A DNA stretch of 64,000 nucleotides from Coenobita brevimanus (GCA_032717465.1 CM064632.1:29181391-29245390); one strand, 5' to 3'; numbered from the stretch's first letter, positions 34,708 to 47,369 are shown. Translations and numbers: made by a program. Notes: a model not told the origin generated them from the letters alone.

Positions 34708-36057
34708 AGAAAACAAACAATCCAGAAGGCAGAAAACAATGCAGGAGGTAAGCAAGGGATATCCAAGAGCAAGATGAGCAGAAGGGAAAAAAAGAGGCAA
34801 AGGAAAAACTAAGATAGGGAAAAAAAAAATTGTCAGGAGATAAAGAGGGGAAGAAAAGGAGTAGCCAGAAAGCAGAGATAATAAAATACTGAATGGAATG
34901 AACAAAGCAGAGAAGACGGAAAGCAGATAACTAAAAAAAAAGCAGGTGAATAAAAGACACCCTACACGAATGGAAGTGAAAAAAGCAGAGTCGAGGGGCA
35001 AGACCGAGGTACAGATTAAGCGAGAATGCAGAGGGAAAACGTATGAGCATAGCCTGAAAACAGACAGCAGAAACAAGCAGGGAATCAACAGATTCCAGCA
35101 GGCAAAAAGCAGGAGAAGGCTGAATCAGAGGAGCCAAAATAGAGAAAATACAGGAGAAAACATACATCAGACTTTGGCAGAAGGTAGAAAACACAGAGGC
35201 CCAAAAACAGACAGCAGAAACCACAGGCGAAAGACCAGAATCCAGCCGGCAAATAAGGAGAAGAAGCGGTAGATGGATAGCAAGGCAGGGGTTATGAAAT
35301 CATATAATGAGAATGGGACAGAGAAAACAAAGAATAGATGCCAGAAAAGAGATAAGTAAAGGACATGCAGAAGAGAAGGCAGGACGCAAAGAAGTGAAGC
35401 TAGATGACACAGAAAAGAGACTGAGGAGGAAACACAAAACAGAGAGAATTCAGAAAATAAGGAACAACTGTCAGCAGCCTAATGGAAAAGCCTTGCACAC
35501 GAGAGAAGCCCAGGAGTAAAAAGCGGAAATAGAAAAAAGGGATATCCAAGCATAAAAGGGGATAATCGAGGGAGGTGAAAAGGGGAGAGCGGCAACAGCT
35601 GAATGACGTCCCTGGGTAATCATTAAAAGGAGGAGCCACCCAATCTTTTACACATTAATTCTCCTCGACCCTCAGCGGCATCACCACCACCTTTGCGCAC
35701 GACTTCCCTTTGTCCCCACTCCTTTAAACCCTTCAGGCAGCAACGTAAAATCATCTGGTAATAGAAGAAAAAGTTATAATCTATATATTCGCTATGATGA
35801 ATTTTGGAAGGTATTAATGCCACTACCACACTATATCATTCAGATTACGAGAACCCAAAACAGTAAAGGAGTTGGACGAGGCTGTATTTTGCCATTCCAA
35901 GTCGATTAACTTCCCTAATGCATAAAAATATCAATTTTTAGAAGGAACCTCTGTAGTGGAATCTTTATCTAGCCTCAAACATGAAAAAAAGCCACTCCCT
36001 GTATTTAATCACCCGTAAATATCAATAGTTAAGTAAAGATGGCCTCTAACTATTGTC

Positions 36058-36258
36058 CTTTTACCGTAACTTAGCCCAGATATTCGTCCATTTGCAGCTC
36101 ATTTCACGAAGCTCTGTCGCAGGAAAAGACAATACTACGGCTCTACATTCCTTCCATAGCACCTGTTGGTGACTAGCATCTTATTCTGGCGTTAATCTTT
36201 CGCCAAAACTCAGCATTCGCGATGGAGATACGGCAATTTTAGGTCAAGTTCAAGTAAA
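36058..36258 (-). mobile_element. MITE-A copy 5, inverted
   Basis: It begins CTTTTACCGTAACTTAGCCC and ends TTTTAGGTCAAGTTCAAGTAA. Interior: GGTGACTAGCATCTTATTCT and CAGCATTCGCGATGGAGAT. The ends are inverse to each other as in the other full copies. Confidence 0.75.
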
Positions 36259-36470
36259 AATCGAATCCCATGCCATATTATTCAACTTGACGGAGAATTC
36301 TTACAGTGATGAGGTTGGTAACTGGTAAATCTAATCCAACCAGTTCAAACGTCTCTCCTGAGCTTAGTGAAATAGCGTTCAGCTAGTTAGTACACAGTAA
36401 TGATGATGTCACCCAGTCTTTTACACACAGTATTCAGTATTAACTCTTATCGGGGCCTATGAACATCAGA

Positions 36471-36976
36471 GGTGGGAACATATTTACCATCAATTTGCTG
36501 TCGTAACTCTGATTTCTTTTTTCAGGAAGAACTGGAGACATGAGAGAACTCTGAAGGTTCCTTCCCGTGTCCTTCCTGCTGAAACAGTTACAACCTATGG
36601 CAATATTTTCCTCCCGTAACTCAGATTTGCTTTTTGTAAGATTAAATCGAGACTTGGGCTCGTATTCTCAGCGATAAAGGTATCTCCCTAACACCACGTC
36701 CTTACTGATTTATTTTTGGATGCGGCTGGGTAAAATCATCCTGTACGGCATTTATAAAGAGTATGGTGATATTGGAATGATTTAAGCAACACAGAAAAGG
36801 ACGGTAGGGTGTAATAAGCAAACTAAATCGCTAAGGAAAAGATATTAGGGAGCTTCCTTAACCAACGAGAATACGGGTCTTGGAAGCATTCTGCGCTCTT
36901 CTTTACTTGGCCTTCCTGCGAAAACGAATCTAACTTACGACAAGGAGGCGATCGTAAGTTTGTCTGAGTATCCCAC
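36471..36976 (+). mobile_element. MITE-C copy 3, split by a MITE-B
   Basis: The left part (GGTGGGAACATATTTACC, GCTGTCGTAACTCTG) runs to 36656. The right part (CTTACGACAAGGAGG, CGATCGTAAG, GAGTATCCCACCCC) resumes at 36880. Removing 36657-36879 restores the order seen at 34212-34497. Confidence 0.65.
36657..36879. mobile_element. MITE-B copy 6, nested in MITE-C
   Basis: The left end is GGCTCGTATTCTCAGCG. The right end is TTCCTTAACCAACGAGAATA then CGGGTC. Both sides are flanked by TTG (36654-36656 and 36880-36882), a candidate 3-bp target-site duplication supported by the interrupted MITE-C. Confidence 0.8.
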
Positions 36977-37250
36977 CCCATCGTCCCTTCTTCCACCTTT
37001 CCCTTTCACATCCTCTCCCTTAATGTCGTTTGTCCAAGTACGTCAGCTTTTTCATAATATTTTTAGTAGCCCCAGACGGTTTTATTTACCTTAGTGGGGG
37101 GGTTAAATGCAGCCGAAACAAAGTTGTTCAGGGCTAGAGTGGCTTAATCACTGAATAAAATTGTCTGGTGGTCATAAGATTAACAAGATGATAAGTCGCT
37201 GGAGTGAATTGGTTAAGCCCTTCAAGCGCTGGATGAAACCGTGTATAGAT

Positions 37251-37439
<189 letters not shown>

Positions 37440-37984
37440 AATGGGCTCCTTCTCCACAGGTTTTCGTTTACCCTCAGGAGTCAGTGAAAAATGGTCTAGA
37501 TAGCAAGAAAAAAAACAAAAAAAAAAACAAGACCTGTCTACGTTCCCTCCAAACCACCCCTTCAGGCGGTGGTATAATTTAGTTTGGCGTTGGCAAGAAT
37601 AATGTAAAATATAACGTCTTCTCAATACAATGACGTGTTTTGTTGTTACTCGAAAATAAAGTCGCCCGGAGAGAGCAAGGAAAAAAAAAAAGTCAGTTCA
37701 CTCTTCGTCCCTCTATGCCGTCCTGTTAGCAGAATAAAATGTCTGAAGAAAAAAAGTGAAATAAAATTACCTGCACTTCCTGGTAGGAGACAATTTCACT
37801 CAACATACAGGAAACGTCTTGAAGGGACGGGGTTAATGAAGGCTATACGTTAACCCCTCCAGTTCCAAAGGTCTTCCTTAAGCTTAATAAAATCGTCTGG
37901 AAATAGTAAGAGTTATACTGTATAGGCTACTAATTATGCCACAGCCCCCTTCTGCACACGCCTTCCCTTCATGTCCCCTTTCAA

Positions 37985-38525
37985 AGCCCTATGCCTTCCC
38001 TTCATCCCCTCCCCTTTAAACCCCTATGCCTTCCCTTCATACCCGCCCCTTTAAACTTCTATGCCTGCCCTTCATATCTTCCCCGTCAAACCCCTACGCC
38101 TTCCCTTCATACCCTCCCCTTTAAACCCCTATGCTTTCCCTTCATACCCTCCCCTTTAAACCCCTATGCCTCCCCTTCATGCTTCTCCTTTAAACCCTTA
38201 TGCCTTCCCTTTATACCCTCCCCTTCAAATCCTTATGCATTCCCTTCATACTCTCCCCTTTAAACCACTATGCTTTCCCTTCATGACTCTCCTTTAAACC
38301 CCTATGCCTCCCCTTCATGACTCCCCTTTAAACCCCTATGCTTTCCCTTCATGCCTCTCCTTTAAACCCGTATGCTTCCCCTTCATGCCTCTCTTTTAAA
38401 CCCCTATGCTTTCCCGTCATGCCTCTCCTTTAAACTCCTATGTCTTTCCTTCATGCCTCTCCTTTCAACCCCTATGTCTTCCCTTCATGCCTCTCCTTTA
38501 AACCCTTATACCTTCCCTTCATGCA
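37985..38525. repeat. 33-35 bp minisatellite (CCTTTAAACCCCTATGCC type)
   Basis: CTTTAAACCCCTATGCCTTC then CCTTCATACC repeats about 16 times. Unit starts at 37991, 38026 and 38061 give a 35-bp period at first, shortening later in the array. Preceded by several motif E copies (37153, 37733, 37885). Confidence 0.92.
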
Positions 38526-38884
38526 CTATTAACCTTTAGGCGAGTGGATATTTACTCATAACCACAGCAGCTATGAAAATTAACAACTCAATCGCCAGGC
38601 GAAAATTTTTCCTTATGATTAAAATCTTGTTTGGGTTTGTTCCTGCTACTTTCAGCGATTTTATCCTGCTTAAGGTGGATTTCTAATAGTAAATGGATTA
38701 ATGACAGCTCAATTACACCTCTCAAGTGCTGAGATTTTTCTTTTGAACCGAAATCGTCAGAAGGTTGCAAGAGTAAACCATGCAAGACGTCAGTAAATAA
38801 GAAACCAATGAAAAGGCTAGGTGATTAAGAATGAGTATTTTGCTGAAGCTATATGTAAAACAATTTGTATATTTCTTAGTTAAA

Positions 38885-39105
38885 ACAGCAGAGTCCTAGG
38901 TACGAATATAAATATCAACACAGCACAGTCCAAGGAACGAATATAAACAATACAACACTAAGTACGAATATAAACATCAACAAAGCTCAGTTTTAGGTAC
39001 GAATATAAACATCATCACAGCAGGTACGAATATAAACATCACAATGCAGTCCAAGCTACGAATATAAACATCAACACAGCACAGTCCTAGGCATGAATAT
39101 GAACA
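38885..39105. repeat. ~33-bp tandem repeat (TACGAATATAAACATCAACA)
   Basis: Seven to eight units of ACGAATATAAACATCAACAC then AGCACAGTCCTAGGT, with deletions in the middle units. The entry sequence (AAACAATTTGTATATTTCTT then GTTAAAACAGCA) recurs at about 39555, where only one unit follows. The array therefore expanded from a dispersed element. Confidence 0.85.
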
Positions 39106-39152
39106 TCAGCCACGACGAGTCTTTTTAATCTTTTCAGGACTATTAAATCTTT

Positions 39153-39375
39153 GGTCCGTACCCTCCTTCGATAAAGAAGCTCCCTAAAGCCTTTTCCTAA
39201 GCGATTTATTTTGTTTATTACACCTTACTGTTCACTTCTGTGTTACAAAAGACCTTCAGTTATCAACACACTGTGCATTAATAACATACGCAAGGATAAT
39301 ACCCACCATTATCCAAAAATAAATAGCTAAGGAAGATGTATTGGGGAATTTCCTTAACTGACGAGAAGACGAGGC
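39153..39375. mobile_element. MITE-B copy 7, full length
   Basis: The left end is GGTCCGTACCCTCCTTCG then AAGAAGCTCCCTAAAGCC and TAAGCGATTTATTTTG. The right end is GGAATTTCCTTAACTGACG then AGAAGACGAGGC. Long inverse arms. Confidence 0.73.
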
Positions 39376-40054
39376 TACGTCTGGTTTATCCTTACTAACT
39401 TTGGGCAATTTTCCACAGTTTCGGAGAGACGTCTGGTGGGGAAGGGGTTAATGAAGGTTGTATCAAAGCCTTCTTGTTCGAAAGTCTCCCCTACTTTCCA
39501 TTTAGTTAAGAGGAAAAGTCGAATGGTGAAGAGTAAACACTAAATCTACATGCTAAACAATTTGTACAATTCCTGGTTAACACAGCACAATGCCAGGTAT
39601 GAACATTAACATCAAAAGCTGCCAGGTGTCCATTTAACACAGACATCAAACACAACGGCTAAAATACAACACAGCAATTTTCACTACGCCAGGATTTCCA
39701 TTTTTTCATGTTTTTATGGTTTACACGATTTAACTCCTGACTTTTTTTCATGCAAATAAATCATGAGGTACGTACTCTATTATTGAAAAGTCTGGTCAGT
39801 TATTTTTTGTTTCTATTTAGAGTAACCTTTTCCCTAAATATATTTCACTTTTTAAACATGTTCAGTAACTGCATTTAACTCTTGCAATTACCAGACTTTT
39901 TTTTTAATTAAGAACCTATACTAATGAAGGTGTTGATGAAGCTTAATCTAACCTTTCAAGTTCCCACGCTGAATAAAATAGCTTGGTAATGGCAGCAATA
40001 AATTAAAAAACTACGTCCTTGTTTTGAAGTGATTAAACTCAACTATGAACACGT

Positions 40055-40055
<1 letters not shown>

Positions 40056-40100
<45 letters not shown>

Positions 40101-41030
40101 GCGTACACCTTCTTCCGAAGAAATTTCACTTTTCTATCATAAATCACCTTCCTCCACATCCTAAACTTTTCCTCTCCTACCATCCTCACCATCCACCTCC
40201 TCTCGTTCTCGCTTTCCTCTACTCCCTCCCTTTCCCTCCCCTATCATCCTCATATTTCTGTCCTACATCTCCCTCCTTCATCCTCCCACTGCTCCTTCTC
40301 TCACCACCCCAACACTTACACCCACTCTCTTTTACCACCCTCTCTTTCCTCCTTATCATACTCTTTTTCACTCCTACGTCACCCGCACTCAGCTCCGTAA
40401 AAGCTACACACATTTTCTTCTACCACTCCTTTCCTTCCTCTCTACATCTTTCACATTCCTTTCCTTCTTCCAGTACTTTTCTCTCGTACTCCCTCTCACT
40501 TTCCTCCCCTCCCACCCTCATTTTACTGTCCTACTTTCCCTCACCTTCCTCTCCTATCCCCTCACTTTCCTCTCTATCTCCCTCGCAATCTTCTCGTAAC
40601 CCCTCACCTTCGCAATCATCCTCACTTTCCTCTTTTCTCCTCTTCCAATTCTCTCACCCCGCCACTTTCTCCTCCCACCCCCATCATTATCCTCTGCTAC
40701 TTCCTCATTTTCCTCTCACTGCCCATATCACTTTCCTCCCCTATTCCCTTCACTCTCCTCGTTACCCCCTCTCACTTTCCTCTCCTACCACTCATCTTCC
40801 TCTCCAATCACCACCCACTTCTGTCCCCTTCCTTTCCTCACCTACCCCTCTCACCTTCCTCTCCTGCCCCCCCCCCTCACTTCCATTTCCTACCCCATCC
40901 TTACTCACCCCCACTCCCACACCCAAACACTCCACGCACCCCTCTATTACCAACACCTTAACGCTTTTCTCCTCAAATTCCACTCCTGCCACTTCCACCT
41001 TCACTCCTCATACGTTATCCTCGCCCAGCA
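40056..41030. repeat. (CT)n and ~900-bp pyrimidine-rich tract
   Basis: A CT run of about 43 bp is followed by a long CTTTCCTCTCCTACC-rich tract. A block with CTCACTTTCCTCTCCTA recurs many times with irregular spacing. No gene. Confidence 0.88.
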
Positions 41031-41489
41031 TCGACACCCGCACCACAGATTCATATACTAACTCAACAGAAATAGCCGACAGTGAAAAAATTATGGAAAC
41101 ATGTAAACTTCTTTATGATCAGAATTAAAACATTATAGGTCTCAACAAACTATGTTGTCTATTTCCAAGTCGACACAAAGACGATTAGGGATAACAATAT
41201 TCTTAAAACATTCTGCAGATATGTGAACACCGTTTATAGAAATGAATATTAGATATACAGTATTTACTCATCCGTCTTTCAAATAACATTTTTAATATTT
41301 TCTCCAATAACCAGGAGGTTTTTCTGTATTTTACTTGCTGGCGATTATTCCGGAGTGAGTGGTGAGAATCCTCTTTTCGTTCATTTTCTCACACAGGATG
41401 GTTGGATCGTTATGTACCTGTAAATTAGTCTTACCCAACAGCATAGCCTCGTTCTGGGCAAACAGGCCTAAGTACAAAGTAGGTATGAT

Positions 41490-41885
41490 GTGCCCTACAC
41501 TTACATATCATACACACTCCAAACCTACACCACACCCACATTTCAACACCCATATTGCTACATTCACAACACACCCACGTCCCTACATCACCACTCTCGC
41601 ACCAACATAACCACTACACCCGTGCATCCACATTACACCCAAAACTACACTCACACCCTTACACTCACACCTACACCCACACCCCTACACTCACACCCAC
41701 ACCCACACCCCTACACTCGCACATACTCCCACACCCCTACACTCACACCCACACCCACACCTCTACACTAGCACATACACCCACACCCCTACACTCACAC
41801 CTACACCCACACCCCTACACCCACATCTACTCTCACACCTCTACACTCACACCTACACCCAGCCCACTCCCCACCCACGTGCAGC
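41490..41885. repeat. CACACCCACACCCCTACACT minisatellite
   Basis: Units of about 24-30 bp based on CACACCCCTACACTCACACC. Purely C/A/T on the plus strand; T/H/P-rich frames are artefacts. Confidence 0.9.
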
Positions 41886-42059
41886 CACCACCACCCTAAC
41901 CCCTTCATCGCAGACCTAACCATTCCATTACTGTTCTAAATGAAGAGGAAATGAAACCTAACACATCGCTATCGCCACTTCCACACCCAGTCCTCCCAGC
42001 CCACCAACCCACTGCCACTGTTACTACCATGATGCTGCTTTCACTGTTCCTGTGACCAA

Positions 42060-42262
42060 AATTACCATAAAAATACCGCCATCATCATCATCATCGTAGT
42101 CTGCACCCATACCAACAAGTATGACAACAATCCTCCTCATTATTATTATCATCATACTCTGAACCCATACCAACAACAACAAAGCCTGTCATCATCATCA
42201 TACTCTGCACCCATACCAACAACAATGACTGCAATCATCATCATCACCATCACCTGCTGCTG
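42060..42262. repeat. ~65-bp tandem repeat with (ATC)n
   Basis: CTCTGCACCCATACCAACAA occurs three times near 42100, 42160 and 42208, each preceded by an ATC or ATT trinucleotide run. Confidence 0.82.
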
Positions 42263-43091
42263 TTATTGGTGACAGTATCAACACCTGCACCAATGACTCC
42301 CTCTTAATTGAATAAAATCACCTGAGGTCAGCAGGAACAAAATACCAAGTAGTACCGATAAGGCGAGGGTTAATGGCGACACTATTAACACTCTCAGGCC
42401 ACAATACCTCACTCGGTTGAAATTTGCTAACGTTAAGAGAAATACAGAACTAGAATTATCTCGATCATGACAGTGTTAAACTTTAAAATTTTTCTACTGA
42501 GTTGGTTAGTTAGGTTTTAGATTCAGTACAATTTTATCCCTGCCCTACGCCTCCCATCCACCTGTGTCTTTGCTTCCTTTCATCCATGAATTACGTCAGC
42601 CTTTTAAACGTTCTGCCTCTATTAGTTTTTGTAGTAATCATATATCTAAAATCTATATCTATCTATCTATCTATCTGTAAAAAGTTTCCACAATCTCCAT
42701 AAAGCGATTTTTATCACCTTAGTTTCTGTACTCAATTATTTTATTTACCTATCCTGCAACATACTTCAGCTCAATTATAGCATACCATTTCCCCCAAACA
42801 CTTTTCTATTTTCTATTTAGTCCTCCCCTTTTCGGCCTGTATACAGTTTCATCTTTTCCTTTCTCCTCCCCTCACCTATTCATTTGTTTCCTTTCAACCA
42901 TTTTCCCTTTCATCCCCTCAGGTCATCCCCTTCTTTCCCCTCTCCACTTAGATCCTGCCTCTATCTATCCTACTGCTCTCTATCAGTTGTCTCATCTTAT
43001 TTTATCCTATTTATTTCACACCTTCTCTATCTACCGTATATCTTTTTATCCAATCTATCCACCTACTTATCCACATCCTTCTGCAACCGCG

Positions 43092-43210
<119 letters not shown>

Positions 43211-43292
43211 TAGTGTGCTCGAATAACTGTTATAGAAAAGTTATTCCACATGCACAAAACTTGATAGGCAGCAGAAGTCATAACAATGGAAA

Positions 43293-43297
<5 letters not shown>

Positions 43298-43353
<56 letters not shown>

Positions 43354-43366
43354 CACACACACACAG
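43298..43366. repeat. (CA)n microsatellite
   Basis: A CA tract with one AAAC interruption. Together with the GT tract 90 bp upstream it makes an inverted pair. Confidence 0.96.
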
Positions 43367-43439
43367 GCTCCGTCATTAGCCAAGCCACTCAGTACTTTGG
43401 TTTAGTGGGTCGTCTGCTGAGTTGACACACCACCAAGGA

Positions 43440-43765
43440 AGGTATTCGCGTAAGGTAAGGAGGTTCCCTATTGCCTAGTCCTTACTTGTTTATCTCTGCC
43501 TTTGGTGCATTAATATATCCTTGTACTTTTCTGCATGTGGTGCATTAATATTTTCTTGTATTTCGTTCTATCTTTCTTAGTATATAAAGAAAAAATTAAA
43601 GACAAGAAAATAATAACCTGTAACTCGCAAAATAAAGACAGATAACACACAGAAGGACGGTAACGTGTAACATGCCAAATAAATGACTTAAGAGGACGGT
43701 AATGTGTAACATGCAAAATAATTCGTTAGGAAAGAGGTTTTCTAGTACATCTCCTTAACTATACA
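43440..43765. mobile_element. MITE-B copy 8, with internal duplication
   Basis: The left arm is GGTATTCGCGTAAGGTAAGG then GGTTCCCTATTGCC. The right arm is TTCGTTAGGAAAGAGG. On the right, AAGGACGGTAACGTGTAACATG and AGGACGGTAATGTGTAACATG form a 40-bp direct duplication. Longer than other copies for that reason. Confidence 0.55.
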
Positions 43766-43872
43766 TAATTTTATTTATAACTGTTTAACATGCAGTTTAT
43801 AAATAATTAAGACAAATAGCACAAAAAAAATAAAAAGAGGGAGCCCGAGTTGTCTTAGCCAACTGTACGCTT

Positions 43873-44071
43873 TTTACTCTAACTTGGCCTATAATTGCCC
43901 TCTCTCCACCTTAGACGATGAGATATAACAACAGATTAACACTAGAATATGGTGCTAGTCACGAAGAAGTGCTATGGAGAGGATGTAGGGGCGTAGCACT
44001 GTCTTCTTTCTGCCAACAAGCTACGTAAAATTTGCAAAAGGGCGAAATTCTGTGTCAAGTTAAGATGAAAG
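43873..44071 (+). mobile_element. MITE-A copy 6, full length
   Basis: It starts TTTACTCTAACTTGGCCTAT and ends GTGTCAAGTTAAGATGAAA. The interior AACACTAGAATATGGTGCTA and GTCACGAAGAAGTGCTATGG is intact. The best reference copy of the family in this orientation. Confidence 0.8.
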
Positions 44072-44215
44072 AAGTATAGGATACAAGTCCCAGTCTGCCT
44101 GAGATGGTTGCACGGGTGGGTACATCTGGACACTGTCTCCACTCCTCGTAACGCGTATTATGGCTGCATTTGTTTGTGCCTCTGTATGTGTTCCCTCTTC
44201 CTCAGCTAGTATCTT

Positions 44216-44217
<2 letters not shown>

Positions 44218-44273
<56 letters not shown>
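44218..44273. repeat. (CT)n microsatellite
   Basis: A CT run of about 56 bp with a few TTT interruptions at its end. Confidence 0.95.
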
Positions 44274-44274
<1 letters not shown>

Positions 44275-44289
44275 ATATTACAAGCGGCT

Positions 44290-44483
44290 TTGGAGATTTT
44301 GTAACACCTCTTCCTAGACGATTTATTTTGTCCTTACTGCACCTCAACATCCTCTTGTCTTTCATTAACACAATATATGTTTATCCTAAAATGCGATAAA
44401 TAATATACGACAGGATATTAGGATGTAATGAGCAAAATATGTCACTAAGGATGGGGTGTTATGAAGCCTACTATCTAACCTAG

Positions 44484-44559
<76 letters not shown>

Positions 44560-44621
44560 AGGATGGGGTGTTATGAAGCCTACTATCTAACCTAGAATCT
44601 CTCTCTCTCTCTCTCTCTCTT
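44290..44621. mobile_element. MITE-B copy 9 whose right arm is duplicated around (CT)n
   Basis: TTTTGTAACACCTCTTCCTA then GACGATTTATTTTG begins the left arm. The right arm, ending CTAAGGATGGGGTGTTATGA then AGCCTACTATCTAACC, lies at 44444-44488. The same 44 bases recur without change at 44557-44600, a 113-bp offset, each followed by a CT tract. Confidence 0.75.
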
Positions 44622-44625
44622 TCCG

Positions 44626-45481
44626 GGAGTCATGTTTACTAATGACCTTAAACCAAGGCAAAGGTCCTAGCATTTATTTCGCGATGCCTCTGAGCAACAG
44701 GATATCTAAAGGAATCCCGCAACTTTATCTAGCATTAGTAAGGCCACAATCAGACTAGGCCGTGCAATTCTGGTGTTCGTACTATAGAATGGATATAGAT
44801 TTGTTAGAAAATGTATGGAGAAGAATGACAAAAATGATACATGATGTTCGGAACCTTTCATATGAAGACAGAATGACTACATCTTCACTCACTAGAAAGG
44901 CGTCGAGTCGAGTAAAGGGAGACTTAATTGATGTGTTTAAGTGGATGAAGGGAATAAATAGGGAAGATATTAGCAAGGTACTTAAAGTGAGCATCCAGGA
45001 TAGAACTCGAACTAATGGTTTCTAACTAGATAAATTTCGTTTTAGTAAGGTCATAAGTAGAAATCGGTTTGGTAATAGAGTAGTGGATGAATGGAATAAG
45101 TTACCTACCGATGTAGCAGCTGCCCCTTCCACTGAGAGTTTCAAGCATGAACTAGATAAGCATAAGACAAGTAAGAGGTGATTAAAAAAAAAAATCCCCT
45201 AATTGTGAGTACTAATCCATTCTTTTTCCTTTTCACGTTTCATTACGATAGTCTTTTTTCTCCTTTCTCACTTTCCTGTAAAATTCCTCTCAGTTTTTCT
45301 ATAGATTTTTTTTTTTTTTTTTTTAAATTTTCCTGCCGGTTTCCGAAGGAGGGTTTGGTGAGCGGGGGAGAGTCTTCATCTTTGTTATCCTTGTCTTTTT
45401 CTAGTAGTAGTCACACTCTTTTAGGAGCTGCCTAGCATGGGTCAACTGGCCTACCGCAGTAATCCTCTCATGTTCTTATGC
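44626..45481 (+). pseudogene. Non-LTR retrotransposon 3' end (reverse-transcriptase tail), broken
   Basis: One frame gives GVMFTNDLKP near 44629, then LYLALVRPQSD, a stop, AVQFWCSYYRMDIDLLENVW, RRMTKMIHDVRNLSYEDRM, KGDLIDVFKWMKGI, and after a second stop NRVVDEWNKLPTDV and FKHELDKHK. This is the conserved region downstream of the catalytic palm in LINE reverse transcriptases, whose usual patterns are LVRPHLEYAVQFW, RRATKMI and NRVVNxWNxLP. Stops are TAG at 44756-44758 (where families have Tyr) and TAA at 45023-45025; the natural TGA is at 45179-45181. The 3' UTR ends GCAGTAATCCTCTCATGTTC then TTATG. The upstream part is truncated at the (CT)n tract. Inactive; clade not resolved (CR1/L2/Jockey-like). 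Confidence 0.85.
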
Positions 45482-45489
45482 TCTTAAAT

Positions 45490-45492
<3 letters not shown>

Positions 45493-45570
<78 letters not shown>
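45493..45570. repeat. (CT)n-(CA)n compound microsatellite
   Basis: CT of about 39 bp then CA of about 36 bp, immediately after the LINE 3' end. Confidence 0.96.
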
Positions 45571-45571
<1 letters not shown>

Positions 45572-46299
45572 AACGAAAAACTGCAGTTTGCACCGTTGGA
45601 AAAAAATTTTGATTTTTAGCTTCCTCTTTTTCTCCTCCTCAATTCTTTCATCCTCTTCTTTCCTCCTCCATTTCGTTTTTCAGTTCCCTTCACTTATGGC
45701 ACACGTTTCTACTTTTATTCATTTATAATCCCTCCATTCTAACTTTTTTCCCTTTTAAATTTCCTCCATTTTCCCCTCGCCACCTTTATCATTCACATCC
45801 GCCTGTTCCTTCTCCATTTCTTTTTCTGGTGTTCGTATCCATCCGTTTCCGACTGGCGGCAAATTGTGCTGTAAAACAAAAAAGGCGATTTCTGGTTACC
45901 CTCTTTCCTCTCCTCTTCACTCCCCTTATCCTCTCCGTTCCGCTTCTCTTCCTCCTCAATTTCATTTTCTTCCTCCTCCTTCTCCTCCCTTCTTCTCTCT
46001 CTCCCGGAGTCCTTTCAGAAATGCAGCGAAGAATTCCTAATGCAAGATAACAGCACGAGAGGAAGGGAAGCCGGGCAGGGAAGAGGAACCAACGGAGTCC
46101 AGGAAGGGAGTGAGAGAAGGGTTGAGCTAGACAGACAGGAAGGCAGGAAGGGTGAAGATAGGGATAAAATACCATACAGTGCAATGAAAGGACTGACAGT
46201 GTCGTTCAGGTGGGTAGGAGGGAAACGAGGAAGGGTGACAATGTGGATAATAAAGTAAATTGTGCAAAAAATTAGTGTCATGTTTGTAGCTGGCACAAA

Positions 46300-46317
46300 C
46301 TTAGAAGGTAGGATGAT

Positions 46318-46372
<55 letters not shown>

Positions 46373-46770
46373 TGGGGAAAATATAGCAAAAACTAACAGA
46401 AGAGGAAAGGACAGGAGTGGGAGTGAACACTGTAGCTTGGTATGGAGGTTGGGAGGGGAAAAAAAGGAAAATGAAGGAAAATACATAATCATCAAAGAAC
46501 ACGTGGCAGAAGACAGGCAGGAGGGGAGACAGAGACGAGAGAGAAAGAAAAGCATATAGAACAGGAAACATGGACGGAAGGGAGAGAGTGGCTGGGACAG
46601 TAATGAAAGAAGGGAATAATATAAAAACATACAGATGAAAAAAGGAAGCGAGAGAGTGGCTGGGATACAAGAAAATGAAGAATAAAAAAGAGAAAACAAA
46701 GAAAACGAAGCAGAGAAAAAATGCTAAAAAAAAAAAAAAAAAAGGAAATGAAGAAGAATAAAAAAGGATC
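46300..46770. repeat. (GA)n and purine-rich tract
   Basis: A GA run at 46320-46370 is followed by GGAAGGAAAATGAAGG-type sequence and an A-run near 46725. Open frames on the minus strand (L, S and F rich) are compositional. Confidence 0.88.
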
Positions 46771-46794
46771 ACTCATGAAGTAGGAGCCAAATAT

Positions 46795-47144
46795 TTGACT
46801 TTACCCTGTGATCCTGATATTTGACAGATTAATCTCAATATCTAAAAACTTCATCCTTGCCTAAATCTTAACTCCTGTACCAACTTTAGCTCAAATCACA
46901 TCAAGAGTGAGCTGACTTTGCCCAGTGACCTATATCTTTGACATTTTCCAGGGACCATTAACGGACTGTTCTCAACACTGAATCTTTTTATTACTGCTTT
47001 ACCCTGAACATCTCCACAAAGCTTACCTTCAATAGGATAAAAACTGTTTAAGTTGACCTTATCATGTGATCTCGACCTTCGACCTCACTGATTAGGAAAC
47101 AATAGGTTTTATCCCAATCAGATCGAATTGTTTTAGTTATTCAC

Positions 47145-47145
<1 letters not shown>
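46795..47145. repeat. TGACCTTGACC-type dispersed repeat, copy 1 (decayed)
   Basis: CCCTGTGATCCTGATATTTG, ATCCTTGCCTAAATCTTAAC, GTTTAAGTTGACC and ATGTGATCTCGACCTTCGAC follow the same order as 54410-54975, with two to three diverged units. It ends in (CA)n at 47150, as the other copy does. Confidence 0.7.

Positions 47146-47149
<4 letters not shown>

Positions 47150-47226
<77 letters not shown>
47150..47226. repeat. (CA)n microsatellite
   Basis: A perfect CA tract of about 77 bp forming the end of the preceding repeat. Confidence 0.97.
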
Positions 47227-47228
<2 letters not shown>

Positions 47229-47369
47229 AACAGCACACAGAACACCTCCCTCCTCAAACACCAGCACACACAATCAACACATAAACGCCTCTGTTTGCCT
47301 CCCCACCAGCAGCAAATTCTCCTCCTGCCAGCTTATGTACATCAACACACTGGGAATTATTCACGGCGG

